Assembly (NCBI GenBank): GCA_009702325.1
Contig: WLID01000005.1
Span: forward strand, 62,001 to 126,000
Direction of reading: 5' to 3'
Source of the DNA: Actinomycetota bacterium
Lineage (GTDB): Bacteria > Actinomycetota > Thermoleophilia > Gaiellales > Gaiellaceae
Length of the DNA: 64,000 nucleotides
Shown here: one piece after another, positions 53,375 through 62,195 of the stretch
How positions within the stretch are numbered: the stretch's first letter is position 1
Layout: every line of letters starts with the position of its first letter
The notes under the pieces: model-generated
The model's input: the letters and a program-made list of their open reading frames with translations, nothing else
Databases searched by the model: none
What the model was told of the DNA's origin: nothing
Translations under genes and position numbers: made by a program

Positions 53375-54511
53375 TTAGCCGAAGATTCCGGTGAGACGAT
53401 CGGCTGTGCGCCCGGTGTACCACGACACCTTCCGCGCCAACGTCGGCCGGCCGACGGCACGGTCGGCAACAAGCTGCCGCGTTCCGACGAGGGTTCCTGA
53501 CGCGTAGATCTCGACGGTGCCGAGCGGCTGACCCTTCGCGATCGGGGGCAGCACAGAGGCGGGAGCGACGACCTTTTCGACGAGCGAGGCCCCGAGCCGT
53601 GTGACAACGGTGAACGGCCTGGATGCCACGAGATGGAGTGGCGTGATTCCGTAGGGCAGCGCAACGGAGGCGTATGAGCGGTCGGTTGCAACAGCGTTGA
53701 CCGTCCGGAACTGGGCGACGCCGTATTCGGCCAACGTCTGCAAGTCACGGTTGCGATCGGAGCGCGATGGTGCGCCGAGGATCGTCACGTACAAGGTGAT
53801 GCCATCGCGCTGCACAGCGACGACCTGGCACCAGCCAGCACCGTCTGTGTGGCCCGTCTTCACCCCGACGACACCGGGCACGACGCCGAGGAGGTCGTTC
53901 CAGGTGTGCAGCAATCGCTGGCCTGCGATCGTGGCAGTCTCGCTCGCGACCGCCTCCCGAACGGGGGCGAGCTTCATTGCTGCTTGGGCGAGGAGCGTGA
54001 CGTCGTGCGCGCTCGACCACTGACCGTCGGCGTCGAGACCATCGGGACGGACGAAGTGCGAATCGGCCAGCCCGAGCGTCCGCGCCTTGGCGTTCATCAA
54101 GTCGGCGAACGCCCCGAAGCTGGAACCGACCGAGAGCGCGAGCGCGTCGGCGGCGTCGTTCGCCGACTGGATGAGCGCACCCTTCACGAGGTCGGCAACG
54201 GTGAGCCGTTCACCTGGCCGCAGGTTGATCGTCTCTTCACCGATCCGTGCCGCGCGTGGATCGACCGTCACGACGTCGGTGAGTTTGTGGTGATCGAGGG
54301 CCACGAGAACGGTCATCAGCTTCGTGATCGAAGCGATCGGGCGTCGCTCGCGCGCCGCGTGCGAGACGACGACCTCGCCCGTGGTGTCGTTCATGACGAA
54401 CCACGCCCCCGCCTCGGGGATTGGCGCATCTCCTGACGGCCGAACAGCAGCTGCGGCGCTTGCCACTCCGATGATCGCGACCGCAAAGATCACGGCTGTC
54501 AGACGCCTCAT
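53375..54511 (-). CDS. D-alanyl-D-alanine carboxypeptidase (PBP5/DacF type, S11)
   Basis: 378 residues with an N-terminal signal (TAVIFAVAIIGVASAAAAV). The three penicillin-binding motifs are present: Ser61-Lys64 (IASITKLM), SAN at 116-118 (QSANDAAD) and KTG (GVKTGHTDGAG). The C-terminal beta domain follows, and there is no obvious C-terminal anchor helix. It trims the terminal D-Ala from peptidoglycan stem peptides. The start overlaps the LysM gene stop by 4 bases. Confidence 0.94.
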   Translation of the reverse strand: MRRLTAVIFAVAIIGVASAAAAVRPSGDAPIPEAGAWFVMNDTTGEVVVSHAARERRPIASITKLMTVLVALDHHKLTDVVTVDPRAARIGEETINLRPGERLTVADLVKGALIQSANDAADALALSVGSSFGAFADLMNAKARTLGLADSHFVRPDGLDADGQWSSAHDVTLLAQAAMKLAPVREAVASETATIAGQRLLHTWNDLLGVVPGVVGVKTGHTDGAGWCQVVAVQRDGITLYVTILGAPSRSDRNRDLQTLAEYGVAQFRTVNAVATDRSYASVALPYGITPLHLVASRPFTVVTRLGASLVEKVVAPASVLPPIAKGQPLGTVEIYASGTLVGTRQLVADRAVGRPTLARKVSWYTGRTADRLTGIFG

Positions 54512-54834
54512 CGCAGCCGCACCTTCTGCTCAAGGAAGAGCGAGGTAGGCGAAAGCCCCGGGTTCAGCTTCTGCAGGGTCACGGTCGAAACGCCCGTCTT
54601 CGCGGCGATGTCCTCGAGTGTGTCGCCTGCGTGCACGGTGTAGGTCTTTGGCGCTTGAGCAACCTGCTTGGTGTGAGTCGGCGCCGGTGTTGTCGTCACG
54701 CCGGTGCCGTGCTTCGGCTGCACCATCGGCCGCAGGAGCAGCACCGCTGCGGTCGCGACAGCGAGGAACGCGAATGGTGCAAGCAACGGTCGCACGGGAC
54801 GGTCGGTTGAGTTCACCAACCTGAGACGGCCCAC
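54508..54834 (-). CDS. LysM-domain membrane-anchored protein
   Basis: 108 residues: a membrane helix at about 18-37 (LLAPFAFLAVATAAVLLL), a Thr/Pro linker, then one LysM domain (YTVHAGDTLEDIAAKTGVST to LEQKVRLR) at the C-terminus. It binds cell-wall glycan and is translationally coupled to the D,D-carboxypeptidase downstream, so it may help place that enzyme. Its start lies inside the end of pyrF (22-base overlap). Confidence 0.88.
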   Translation of the reverse strand: MGRLRLVNSTDRPVRPLLAPFAFLAVATAAVLLLRPMVQPKHGTGVTTTPAPTHTKQVAQAPKTYTVHAGDTLEDIAAKTGVSTVTLQKLNPGLSPTSLFLEQKVRLR

Positions 54835-55673
54835 AGCTCGCTGCGGAGCCGTGCGGCCTCGGCGCCAGCGGCGGCGCGATAATCGTCGCCAGTTTCCCGG
54901 TAGGCGAAGATCACAGAGCGGGAGGCGTTGACGAGCGCACTCGCCGGGCCAGCCCGAAACGCGCGGGCGAGATCGGCCGGGTCGGCGCCTTGGGCACCAA
55001 CACCGGGGAGCAACAGGATCGTGTTCGGCATCATCTTCCGCGCCTCAGCGACGGCACGCGGGTGCGTTGCGCCAACGACCGCACCAACAGCGGAGAGGCC
55101 CGACTCGCCGATCAGCTCAGAACCCCAATCGGCGACATGCTCGGCAACGTGATGCCACAGCGGGCGACCGTCGGAGAGCGTCACATCCTGGATGTCGCCA
55201 CCAGCGTTGGATGTCTTCACGAGGCAGAAGATCGCGGCGCCGTACCGGCGCGCCGCCGCAAGGTAGGGCTCGATCGATTCGCGGCCGAGGTAGGGATTGA
55301 CGGTGAGCGCATCAGCGATCGGCGGCTCGCCCTCCAGGTACGCATCGGCGTACGCCCGCGCTGTCGCTCCAATGTCACCCCGCTTGCCATCGGCGATCAC
55401 CAGGAGACCTGCGCGGCGGGAGTACTCGCACACCTCCTCGAACGCGGCGATACCGCGGGAACCGAGGGCTTCGAAGAACGCGAGCTGCGGCTTGACGCCG
55501 ACCGCATGCGGCGCAACCGCGTCGATGATGCCGCAGCAGAACCTTGCGACATCGCCACGCAACTCGACGGGGAGCAGGTCGGGGCGCGGATCAAGCCCCA
55601 CCACCAGTTGGCTCTGCTTGCGCTTGACCTCAGCGGCGAGCCGGTCGGCGAAGGCGATGACGTCGTCGCTCAT
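54813..55673 (-). CDS. pyrF: orotidine 5'-phosphate decarboxylase (type 2)
   Basis: 286 residues, the longer type 2 OMP decarboxylase. LVVGLDPRPDLLP opens the barrel, the catalytic Lys lies in VIADGKRGDIGATA, and LLPGVGAQGADPADL binds phosphate. It makes UMP. ATG 55673 (MSDDVIAF) is chosen over the open upstream frame because the family starts there, with AAGGGA directly upstream. Confidence 0.95.
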   Translation of the reverse strand: MSDDVIAFADRLAAEVKRKQSQLVVGLDPRPDLLPVELRGDVARFCCGIIDAVAPHAVGVKPQLAFFEALGSRGIAAFEEVCEYSRRAGLLVIADGKRGDIGATARAYADAYLEGEPPIADALTVNPYLGRESIEPYLAAARRYGAAIFCLVKTSNAGGDIQDVTLSDGRPLWHHVAEHVADWGSELIGESGLSAVGAVVGATHPRAVAEARKMMPNTILLLPGVGAQGADPADLARAFRAGPASALVNASRSVIFAYRETGDDYRAAAGAEAARLRSELWAVSGW

Positions 55674-55734
55674 TCCCTTCAGCTTAGGCGCTACGCCCAC
55701 CCCTTGCCGCCGCATCGTTTCGGGGCGGAAACAG

Positions 55735-55762
55735 CGAAGGGGCCGCATTCGCGGCCCCTTCG
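55735..55762. terminator. 12-bp perfect stem-loop after the HU gene
   Basis: CGAAGGGGCCGC (55735-55746) and GCGGCCCCTTCG (55751-55762) pair perfectly around ATTC. It begins 24 bases after the HU stop on the minus strand, followed by CTGTTTCC. Confidence 0.75.
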
Positions 55763-55786
55763 ACAGAACTACCGATCAGTAAGGCT

Positions 55787-56059
55787 CTACTTGAGAGCAG
55801 CCTTGAGCTGCGAGCCGGCGCTGAACTTCGGCACGGTCGTTGCAGCGATCTGGACCTTCTCGCCGGTGCGCGGGTTGACACCCGTGCGTGCGGCGCGAGC
55901 GGCCGGCGAGAACTTGCCGAAGCCCGTGAAGTTGATCGAGTCGCCCGACTTCAGCGTCTCGGTGACCGACTCCAGGAAGGCATCGACGGCCTTGCCGGCG
56001 TCACGGTTCGAAAGGCCACTCTTTGCGGCGACCTTGGAAATGAAGTCCTGCTTCGTCAA
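55787..56059 (-). CDS. hup: DNA-binding protein HU
   Basis: 90 residues, the exact HU length. LTKQDFISKVAAKSGLSNRD starts the dimer helices, GFGKFSPAARAARTGVNPRTGE is the HU signature with the DNA-binding arm, and it ends VPKFSAGSQLKAALK. The start is TTG at 56059 with a perfect AGGAGG at 56071-56066, 6 bases upstream. It shapes the nucleoid and has no lysine-rich C-terminal tail of the mycobacterial type. Confidence 0.96.
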   Translation of the reverse strand: MTKQDFISKVAAKSGLSNRDAGKAVDAFLESVTETLKSGDSINFTGFGKFSPAARAARTGVNPRTGEKVQIAATTVPKFSAGSQLKAALK

Positions 56060-56194
56060 AACCTTCCTCCTCGATGAGATTTCCAGAAAACGGACGTACG
56101 TCAAGCCTTGGCGAGCAACCGTAACAACCCCATCGGATGGCTCAACGATGCGGACTAGATCGAACGGGCGAACACCCGTTCTGTTGCCACAAGG

Positions 56195-56716
56195 TTAGGG
56201 TCGGAGTTCGGACGCGAGCAGGAGCGGCCGGAGCCGGATGCCGATGCGCGCGAGTTCGTCGGCGCCGCCCTCTTCGCGATCGACGACACAGATCGCGGTC
56301 GACACCTTCAGGCCCGCCTCACGCAGCGCCTCGATCGCCGAGATCGCTGCTCCACCGGAGGTGACGACGTCCTCGACGAGCACAATTTCCTCGCCCGAAA
56401 CGAACGGCCCTTCGATCCGATTGGCGGTGCCGTACTCCTTCGGCTCTTTGCGAACGATCACAAACGGGATGCCCACCTCAAGCGATGCGGCCGCGGCAAG
56501 CGACACCGCACCCAGCTCTGGTGCGCCGATTCGTTGCGCGGTTGGGGCGTGCTCACGGATCGTCTCGGCGATCGCAACGCCCAGGCGCCGCAGCAGTTCT
56601 GGCTCCGTGCCGAACCGGTACTTGTCAAGGTAGTAGGTGCTCCGCTTGCCCGAGCGGAGAAGGAAATCTCCCTCGAGGTACGCGGCGTCTCGAACGGCAG
56701 CGGCGAGCGTCGTCAT
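56195..56716 (-). CDS. pyrE: orotate phosphoribosyltransferase
   Basis: 173 residues. The PRPP-binding motif is IVLVEDVVTSGGAAISAIEAL, and the N-terminal GDFLLRSGKRSTYYLDKYRF matches short-type OPRTases. It joins orotate to PRPP before pyrF, which lies only 520 bases away beyond HU. The start overlaps the small membrane protein gene by 4 bases. Confidence 0.94.
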   Translation of the reverse strand: MTTLAAAVRDAAYLEGDFLLRSGKRSTYYLDKYRFGTEPELLRRLGVAIAETIREHAPTAQRIGAPELGAVSLAAAASLEVGIPFVIVRKEPKEYGTANRIEGPFVSGEEIVLVEDVVTSGGAAISAIEALREAGLKVSTAICVVDREEGGADELARIGIRLRPLLLASELRP

Positions 56717-56919
56717 CGCGTCATCGCGAGGAGTTCGCGGGCAATGCCGAGGAGCCGATCGGCTTCGGGCATCTCTTCACCGATCGAAACCATCGAGCCA
56801 TCCTCGGCATAGAGGTCGACGCGCTCACGCAGGCGGGCGGCGCGACGGCGGTAAAGCACCGAGCCGGCAAGCGAGCCGGCGGTGAGCAGCATGCCGGTGA
56901 AAATCCTACGCGGTGGCAT
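56713..56919 (-). CDS. 68-residue small membrane-associated protein
   Basis: Begins MPPRRIFTGMLLTAGSLAGS (one short hydrophobic helix), then RRRAARLRERVDLYAEDGSM and an acidic, helical end. No family recognised by eye. It overlaps the roadblock gene by 14 bases and pyrE by 4, so it is translated within that unit. The hydrophobic stretch plus RRR stop-transfer suggests an inner-membrane anchor with a cytoplasmic tail. Confidence 0.65.
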   Translation of the reverse strand: MPPRRIFTGMLLTAGSLAGSVLYRRRAARLRERVDLYAEDGSMVSIGEEMPEADRLLGIARELLAMTR

Positions 56920-57304
56920 CGGCAGCCTTCCGACGACGCGACGCTGCCGGTGCGGCATCTGGTTCGACGATGGCGCGAATGCAGTGCTTAAGGTCGTAGA
57001 ACACGAGTCCAACGGTTGGGTCGGGGCGGGTGGTCGCGCCCACGAGCACGTCATCGCGGCGCACCACAAAGATGCTGCCGTCGAGCGTCGCGGCCTCGAG
57101 CTGGGTCATCGTTTCGAGCCCGCGCTCCTTGCGTGCAGCATCGGATTCGTTGACGAGTTCAAGGAGTAGGTTGGTGAAGCGTCCGGCCCGCCCTTCGTCG
57201 TCGATCGTCGTAGCGAGCACCTCGCCGGTCGCCGAAGCGATCACGACGTTGACTACCTGCGACGAGATTTCGGTGAGATCGGCGAGCGCCTGCGCAGCAT
57301 CCAT
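56906..57304 (-). CDS. roadblock/LC7-domain protein
   Basis: 132 residues. DAAQALADLTEISSQVVNVV, VIASATGEVLATTI and the central helix pattern fit the roadblock/LC7 fold, which in bacteria pairs with MglA-like or other small GTPases. No GTPase gene is adjacent. The C-terminal tail is basic (SRRRKAADA). The ATG at 57304 starts the domain. Confidence 0.75.
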   Translation of the reverse strand: MDAAQALADLTEISSQVVNVVIASATGEVLATTIDDEGRAGRFTNLLLELVNESDAARKERGLETMTQLEAATLDGSIFVVRRDDVLVGATTRPDPTVGLVFYDLKHCIRAIVEPDAAPAASRRRKAADATA

Positions 57305-57328
57305 AGGCCGTGAGCATACTGCGGCCAC

Positions 57329-58132
57329 ATGCGTGCAGTCGTCTTGAAGTTCTTTGCCGACAGGGGAACCCACCTCGCGGCGATGATCGCCTACTTCGCA
57401 CTCCTGTCATTCGTGCCGCTGCTGTTCCTGTCGTTGGCGCTACTCGGGATCGCGCATCAGGCGTCGCAAGGGTCGTTCTTCATCCACCAGCTGCAGCACG
57501 CGTTCCCCACAACGTCGGTCGACTCGTTGATCAGCGCGGTACGCGCGATTCAGAAGAACGCAGCGACTCTCGGGATCGCCGGCGGCGCGTTCCTGCTGTG
57601 GTCGTCGCTCTCGTTCTTCAGCGTGCTTGAGAGCGCGTTCAACATCGTCTACGACCGGCCGAACCGTCCGTTCCTGCGTGGGAAGGCGCTCGCGACGATG
57701 ATGATGGTCGGGTCGCTCGTCTCGCTCTTCGCGTCGCTCGTCATCGGGTACACCGGCGCCGAACTTCTCAAGCGGTACGGCGGCTTTGGAGGCAACGGCT
57801 TCATCGCGACCGTCCTCTCACTCCTCGTGTCGCTGCTCGGAATCTTCGGGTTCCTCGCAACGGCCTACTACGTCCTCACCAACACGAAGCTGACGTGGCG
57901 CGAGGTCGTTCCCGGCGCGTGGACGGCCGCGATCTTGATGGAGTCGACGTTCCAGTTTCTCCCCGCGTTCGTGGCTGTGTCGAAACACAACCCCGTGCTG
58001 CAAACGCTGTCAGGCCCCGCGGTGCTGCTCGTGTGGCTCTATGTGATGGCGAACGTGATGGTGCTCGGCGCTGAGATCAACTGGCACCGTCATCACGAGA
58101 CACAGCTCGCGAACGCTCCTAGCTCGAACTGA
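57329..58132 (+). CDS. YihY/BrkB-family membrane protein
   Basis: 267 residues with six hydrophobic helices: HLAAMIAYFALLSFVPLLFL, GIAGGAFLLWSSLSFFSVLE, and the C-terminal LVWLYVMANVMVLGAEIN signature of YihY/UPF0761 (once misnamed RNase BN). Function is not settled; it may be a transporter or envelope protein. The 3' end overlaps rdgB by 14 bases, convergent. Confidence 0.9.
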   Translation: MRAVVLKFFADRGTHLAAMIAYFALLSFVPLLFLSLALLGIAHQASQGSFFIHQLQHAFPTTSVDSLISAVRAIQKNAATLGIAGGAFLLWSSLSFFSVLESAFNIVYDRPNRPFLRGKALATMMMVGSLVSLFASLVIGYTGAELLKRYGGFGGNGFIATVLSLLVSLLGIFGFLATAYYVLTNTKLTWREVVPGAWTAAILMESTFQFLPAFVAVSKHNPVLQTLSGPAVLLVWLYVMANVMVLGAEINWHRHHETQLANAPSSN

Positions 58133-58673
58133 GCGCGTCGCGCAGCGCGTGGGCAGCGCGGGCCCGGTGCGAATTCTCGTTCTTCCACGCTTCGCCGATC
58201 TCGGCCACCGTGCGCGTTTCGCCCAGCGGGACGAAGATCGGGTCGTAGCCGAACCCCTCCGTGCCACGACGATCGCGGGCGAGCGTCCCTTCGAGCACAC
58301 CTTCGACGACGATCTCGCGCCCGTCGGGTGTGTGGGCGACGATCACTGTCACCATGCGCGCCCGGCGATCATCTTCGGTTGCCAGACGCGCGAGCAAAGC
58401 GTCGGCCTGATCGAGGCCTGGCGCCCACCTGGCGGAGTGAAGGCCAGGCGCGCCGTCAAGCGCTGCGCACTCGATGCCCGAGTCTTCGCCGATCACGAGA
58501 ACATCGGGTGCCTGGGCGCGACCCCACACCGCCTTGATGCGAGCGTTCGCTTCGTAGGTGTCGCCGGTCTCGTCGGGTGCCTCACCAACGATTGGGTCGA
58601 TGGTCCATCCGGGCAAGGCAAGCCGAAGCTCCCCGAGCTTGTGGGCGTTCTGGCTGGCAAGTCGCGCGAGCAC
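58119..58673 (-). CDS. rdgB: dITP/XTP pyrophosphatase
   Basis: 184 residues of the Ham1/RdgB family: LASQNAHKLGELRLAL (SxNxxK-type start), ENARIKA-like EANARIKAV, GEDSGIECAALDGAPGLHSA and EGFGYDPIFVPLG. It removes deaminated purine NTPs. The murI-rph-rdgB order is conserved in Actinobacteria; it starts at the rph stop with a 1-base overlap. Confidence 0.95.
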   Translation of the reverse strand: MLARLASQNAHKLGELRLALPGWTIDPIVGEAPDETGDTYEANARIKAVWGRAQAPDVLVIGEDSGIECAALDGAPGLHSARWAPGLDQADALLARLATEDDRRARMVTVIVAHTPDGREIVVEGVLEGTLARDRRGTEGFGYDPIFVPLGETRTVAEIGEAWKNENSHRARAAHALRDALSSS

Positions 58674-59386
58674 TAAACGAACGGAACATCGATCGCCTGC
58701 TGCTGCAGCTGCGCGAGCTCACCGATGCCCGATTCGGCGAGGTCAAGCAGCTCGTTCAGGCGCGCTCGATCGAACGGCACCTTCTCGGCTGTTGCCTGCA
58801 CCTCAACGAGACGCCCATCGCCCGTCATCACGACGTTGAAGTCGACGTCAGCGTTCGAATCCTCGGAGTAGTCGAGGTCGAGCAGCGACACGCCTTCTAC
58901 GACCCCAACCGACACCGCGGCAACCGACCCTGTGAGCGCCTTCGAGAGGCCGAACCGCTCGAGCGCACGGCTCGCAGCGACGTACGCGCCCGTGATCGCG
59001 GCACATCGGGTGCCGCCGTCAGCCTGGAGCACGTCACAGTCGAGATACACGGTGCGCTCACCGAGCGCCTCGAAGTCGACGATGCCACGCACAGCTCGGC
59101 CGATCAGCCGCTGAATCTCGACGGTGCGGCCACCCTGCTTGCCGCGGGCCGCCTCACGGTCTGTGCGCTCGCCGGTTGAGCCTGGCAGCAGCGAGTACTC
59201 GGCGGTCAGCCAGCCACGACCCGACTTGTAGAGCCACCGGGGCACACCTTCAGAGACCATCGCGGTGCACAGCACACGGGTCTTGCCCTGGCTCCACAGC
59301 ACCATCCCATGCGGCTGTTCGAGGAAGGTCGGATCGGCGACGATGTCGCGGAGCTGGTCTGGACGACGTCCACTTTCACGGTTCAT
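58673..59386 (-). CDS. rph: ribonuclease PH
   Basis: 237 residues: [13 protein letters not shown] at the start, [16 protein letters not shown] (phosphate and RNA binding), [20 protein letters not shown] and [19 protein letters not shown] phosphorolytic 3'-5' exonuclease that finishes tRNA 3' ends, relevant because the tRNAs here lack encoded CCA. It overlaps murI by 4 bases. Confidence 0.97.
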   Translation of the reverse strand: MNRESGRRPDQLRDIVADPTFLEQPHGMVLWSQGKTRVLCTAMVSEGVPRWLYKSGRGWLTAEYSLLPGSTGERTDREAARGKQGGRTVEIQRLIGRAVRGIVDFEALGERTVYLDCDVLQADGGTRCAAITGAYVAASRALERFGLSKALTGSVAAVSVGVVEGVSLLDLDYSEDSNADVDFNVVMTGDGRLVEVQATAEKVPFDRARLNELLDLAESGIGELAQLQQQAIDVPFV

Positions 59387-60192
59387 GCTGCGGCCCTTTC
59401 GAGTTCTGTGACCGCGACCTGTGCCACGTCACTGAGTGGTAGCTGGAGGAAGCGCTCACCGAGCGCCCGGAAGACGTCAGGGTCGCCGGTGGTGAGGAAG
59501 CGATAGGTGCCTTCGCGATTGCGGTCGTTCTCCCATCCCTTTCGCGCAAGCGTGTCGGCCACCTCACGGGCGGTCTCCTCGGCGGAGAACACGAGCGTGA
59601 TGTCGCGGCCGAACACGCGCTGGAGCACAGGGCGGATCATCGGATAGTGGGTGCAGCCGAGAATGACGGTGTCGCAGCCGGCGGCCTTGAGCGGCGCCGC
59701 GTATTCCTGGACGGCCTCGACGGTCTGCTCGCCCGCCTCGATCAGCGGCACGAGTTTGGGGCACGGCACGGCGGTGAAACGGACGCCGGCGTCGAGGGTG
59801 CGGACGAGCGTCTCGTAGCGTCCCGCGGTGACGGTCGCTTGGGTGGCGAGCAGGCCGATCCGTCGGTTGCGCGTGGCGCGAACGGCGGCCGACGCTTCCG
59901 GCGTGATCACGCCGACGACAGGAACCGGGAGCGTTGCCTGCAGCTCGGGCAGCGCCGCCGACGTTGCCGCGTTGCAGGCGACGACGATCAGCTTCACACC
60001 GCTTGTCGCGAGGTAGCCACCGATCTCGTGCGCGAAGCGACGGATCTCTTCCAGCGGTCGTGGCCCGTACGGCAGCCGGGCGTGGTCACCGAGGTAGACG
60101 AAATCTTCGTTCGGCATCGTCACGAGGCACTCGTGCAACACGGTGAGGCCACCGACGCCTGAGTCGAACACTCCGATTGGCCGCGGATCCAT
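59383..60192 (-). CDS. murI: glutamate racemase
   Basis: 269 residues. The two catalytic cysteines lie in [14 protein letters not shown] (Cys73) and [24 protein letters not shown] and YGPRPLEEI are standard. It makes D-glutamate for peptidoglycan. A TACGAT box lies 6 bases before the ATG; it heads murI-rph-rdgB. Confidence 0.97.
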   Translation of the reverse strand: MDPRPIGVFDSGVGGLTVLHECLVTMPNEDFVYLGDHARLPYGPRPLEEIRRFAHEIGGYLATSGVKLIVVACNAATSAALPELQATLPVPVVGVITPEASAAVRATRNRRIGLLATQATVTAGRYETLVRTLDAGVRFTAVPCPKLVPLIEAGEQTVEAVQEYAAPLKAAGCDTVILGCTHYPMIRPVLQRVFGRDITLVFSAEETAREVADTLARKGWENDRNREGTYRFLTTGDPDVFRALGERFLQLPLSDVAQVAVTELERAAA

Positions 60193-60198
60193 GGGCGC

Positions 60199-60204
60199 AT
60201 CGTA
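60199..60204 (-). promoter_or_regulatory. -10 box of murI-rph-rdgB
   Basis: TACGAT on the minus strand ends 6 bases before the murI ATG. The -10 of the divergent DUF72 gene is 15 bases away, so the two promoters overlap. Confidence 0.5.
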
Positions 60205-60219
60205 GAGGGGCTATCGGCC

Positions 60220-60225
60220 TATCCT
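60220..60225 (+). promoter_or_regulatory. -10 box of the DUF72 gene
   Basis: TATCCT ends 6 bases before the ATG at 60232. Confidence 0.5.
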
Positions 60226-60231
60226 CCCGTC

Positions 60232-61143
60232 ATGGCGTCCGCGGTTCGGATCGGAACGTGTTCTTGGGCCGACGAGACCCTCAGCAAAATCTGGTACCCG
60301 AAAGGGCTTCCTGCGGGCGAACGCCTTGCCTGGTACGCGGAGCACTACTCCACGGTTGAGGTCGACTCAACGTTCTATCGCGTGCCCGACCGGACGATGG
60401 TGCAGCGGTGGGCCGACCGTACGCCCGACGACTTCGTGATGCACATCAAGGCGTTCGGTGTGATGACCCGTCATCCCGTGCGGATCGAGCAGGTGCCGCC
60501 GCATCTGCGCGACGGGATGCCAGTCGATGAGCGGGGTCGCGTTGATCGTCCGCCGCCCGAGCTGCGGGCCGCGATCTTCGGCGAGTTCTGGCGTGCGCTT
60601 GAGCCGCTGCGCGAGACGGGCAAGCTCGGCGGGATCCTGTTTCAGCTCCCGCCGTACCTCGAGTGGAAGCCGGCGGTGCTCGACTATCTGGAGTGGGCGC
60701 AGTCGATGATGCGAGGCGACCGCATGCTTGTCGAGTTCCGCAACCGCTCCTTCTTCGAGGAGGGGGTACGCGACGAGATGCTGCGGTTCCTAGAGGGGCG
60801 TGGCATGAGCTACGTGACGGTCGACGCACCGCGTCTCGCCGCAAAGAACGTTCCCCTCACCGTCGTCGCGGCGACCTCTCCCCTCGCCTATGTGCGCTTC
60901 CACGGTCGCAATGCCGCAACCTGGAATGCGCGCGGAGGCAGCGCGGCGAAGCGGTTCGACTACACGTACTCCGAGGATGAGCTGCGCGAGTGGGTTGAGC
61001 CGTTGCGCGAACTGTCGTCGCAGGCGAACGAGACATATGCCTTTTTCAACAACAACAACCAAACCGACGGTGTCGCGCAGGCACCGGCCGGGGCGAACCT
61101 GTTGATGAAGCTGCTCGAAGACGACGGCGTCGCGGTCGGCTGA
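60232..61143 (+). CDS. DUF72-family protein (YecE-like TIM barrel)
   Basis: 303 residues: RIGTCSWADETL near the start, VEVDSTFYRVPD, FQLPPYLEWK, LVEFRNRSFFEE, VTVDAPRL, YVRFHGRNAATW and TYAFFNNNNQTDGVAQAP are DUF72 marks. The fold is a TIM barrel with a likely metal or phosphate site; the function is unsettled. An apparently leaderless gene, divergent from murI. Confidence 0.92.
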   Translation: MASAVRIGTCSWADETLSKIWYPKGLPAGERLAWYAEHYSTVEVDSTFYRVPDRTMVQRWADRTPDDFVMHIKAFGVMTRHPVRIEQVPPHLRDGMPVDERGRVDRPPPELRAAIFGEFWRALEPLRETGKLGGILFQLPPYLEWKPAVLDYLEWAQSMMRGDRMLVEFRNRSFFEEGVRDEMLRFLEGRGMSYVTVDAPRLAAKNVPLTVVAATSPLAYVRFHGRNAATWNARGGSAAKRFDYTYSEDELREWVEPLRELSSQANETYAFFNNNNQTDGVAQAPAGANLLMKLLEDDGVAVG

Positions 61144-61149
61144 AACGAT

Positions 61150-61155
61150 TAATCT
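61150..61155 (+). promoter_or_regulatory. -10 box of the amidotransferase gene
   Basis: TAATCT ends 6 bases before the ATG at 61162. Confidence 0.5.
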
Positions 61156-61161
61156 GGCGTC

Positions 61162-61848
61162 ATGCACGTCCTCGCCATCGTTCACGGGCCTCAGGTGCGC
61201 CCCGAGCTCTTCGAAGACGTCGTGCTCGAGCACGGCCACGAACTGACGGAGTGGGACATTCGGGTGCAGGGTCGACCTGAGCGCGGCCACGACGCAGTGA
61301 TGGTGTTTGGTGGCCTCCAGAACGTGGGTGAGGAAGACGAGCACCCGTGGCTGCACGACGAGTACGACCTGCTGCGCGAGTGGATTGACGAGGGAACGCC
61401 GCTCTTTGGCGTGTGCCTTGGCGCCCAGACCTTGGCGCACGCCCTTGGCGCGAAGGTTGCTCCGCTCGCCGAGGTGCAGGCCGGGTTTGTCGAGGTATCG
61501 CTGACGGCTGAGGGTCGTCGCGACCCGGTGCTCGGCGCACTCCCGCCGAGCTTCAACGCGCTCGTTGGCAACGGCTACGGCTTCCAGATTCCCGAGGCCG
61601 CCGTTGAGCTCGCAACCTCGATCGCGACGCCGCAGGCCTACAGGGTGGGTGAACGGGCCTGGGCGGTCCAGTTCCATCCTGAGGTGCGCGCCGATCAGGC
61701 GAAGCAGTGGTTTGCCGACGACGCATCGTGCGCGCGACTGCCCCGTCCGCTCGACGAGGTGCATGCCGAGGTCGACGCCGGCATCGAGGTGTGGCAGGAA
61801 CACGGGCGCGAGCTCTGCTCGGCGTTCCTTGCCGCGGCAGCTCGCTAA
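61162..61848 (+). CDS. class I glutamine amidotransferase (stand-alone, GuaA-N-like)
   Basis: 228 residues. The nucleophile Cys85 is in GVCLGAQTLAHALG and the His-x-Glu pair in VQFHPEVRAD, so the glutaminase triad is intact. No synthetase domain is attached. Related proteins are gamma-glutamyl hydrolases such as PuuD-like or GMP synthase-like subunits. The target is unknown. Convergent with the rhodanese gene, overlapping by 4 bases. Confidence 0.88.
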   Translation: MHVLAIVHGPQVRPELFEDVVLEHGHELTEWDIRVQGRPERGHDAVMVFGGLQNVGEEDEHPWLHDEYDLLREWIDEGTPLFGVCLGAQTLAHALGAKVAPLAEVQAGFVEVSLTAEGRRDPVLGALPPSFNALVGNGYGFQIPEAAVELATSIATPQAYRVGERAWAVQFHPEVRADQAKQWFADDASCARLPRPLDEVHAEVDAGIEVWQEHGRELCSAFLAAAAR

Positions 61849-62195
61849 ATCTCGAGCGGCAGATCAGACGCGGCGTACTCGTGCCACGACCCGCGGTAGT
61901 TGCGGGCGTTGAACCCGAGCGCCCGTAGCGCCTGGGTCGCCATCTGCGACCGTGAGCCGCTGTGGCAGTAGGCGACGACTTCGGTGCCTTCGGGCAGCCC
62001 GAGTCGTTCGCGCACCTCGACCTCGCCCATCGTCAGCAGCTCCTGCACGTCGAAGTGGATCGCACCCGGGATGTGCCCCTGCCGGCGGCAGCAGTCGTTC
62101 CCGTAGGAGCCGTCGAACTCCCAGAGGGCACGAACGTCGAGCACGACAAGCTCGTCGCGACGTTCGGTGAGTTCTGTGAGATCGATGTCAGTCAT
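61845..62195 (-). CDS. rhodanese-domain protein
   Basis: 116 residues, a single rhodanese domain: LVVLDVRALWEFDGS, GHIPGAIHFD, and the catalytic loop AYCHSGSRSQMAT with the persulphide Cys. The loop is six residues, as in sulphurtransferases. There is an extra CC pair in GNDCCRRQGH. The ATG at 62195 overlaps the GST-like stop (ATGA), so both are co-translated. Confidence 0.9.
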   Translation of the reverse strand: MTDIDLTELTERRDELVVLDVRALWEFDGSYGNDCCRRQGHIPGAIHFDVQELLTMGEVEVRERLGLPEGTEVVAYCHSGSRSQMATQALRALGFNARNYRGSWHEYAASDLPLEI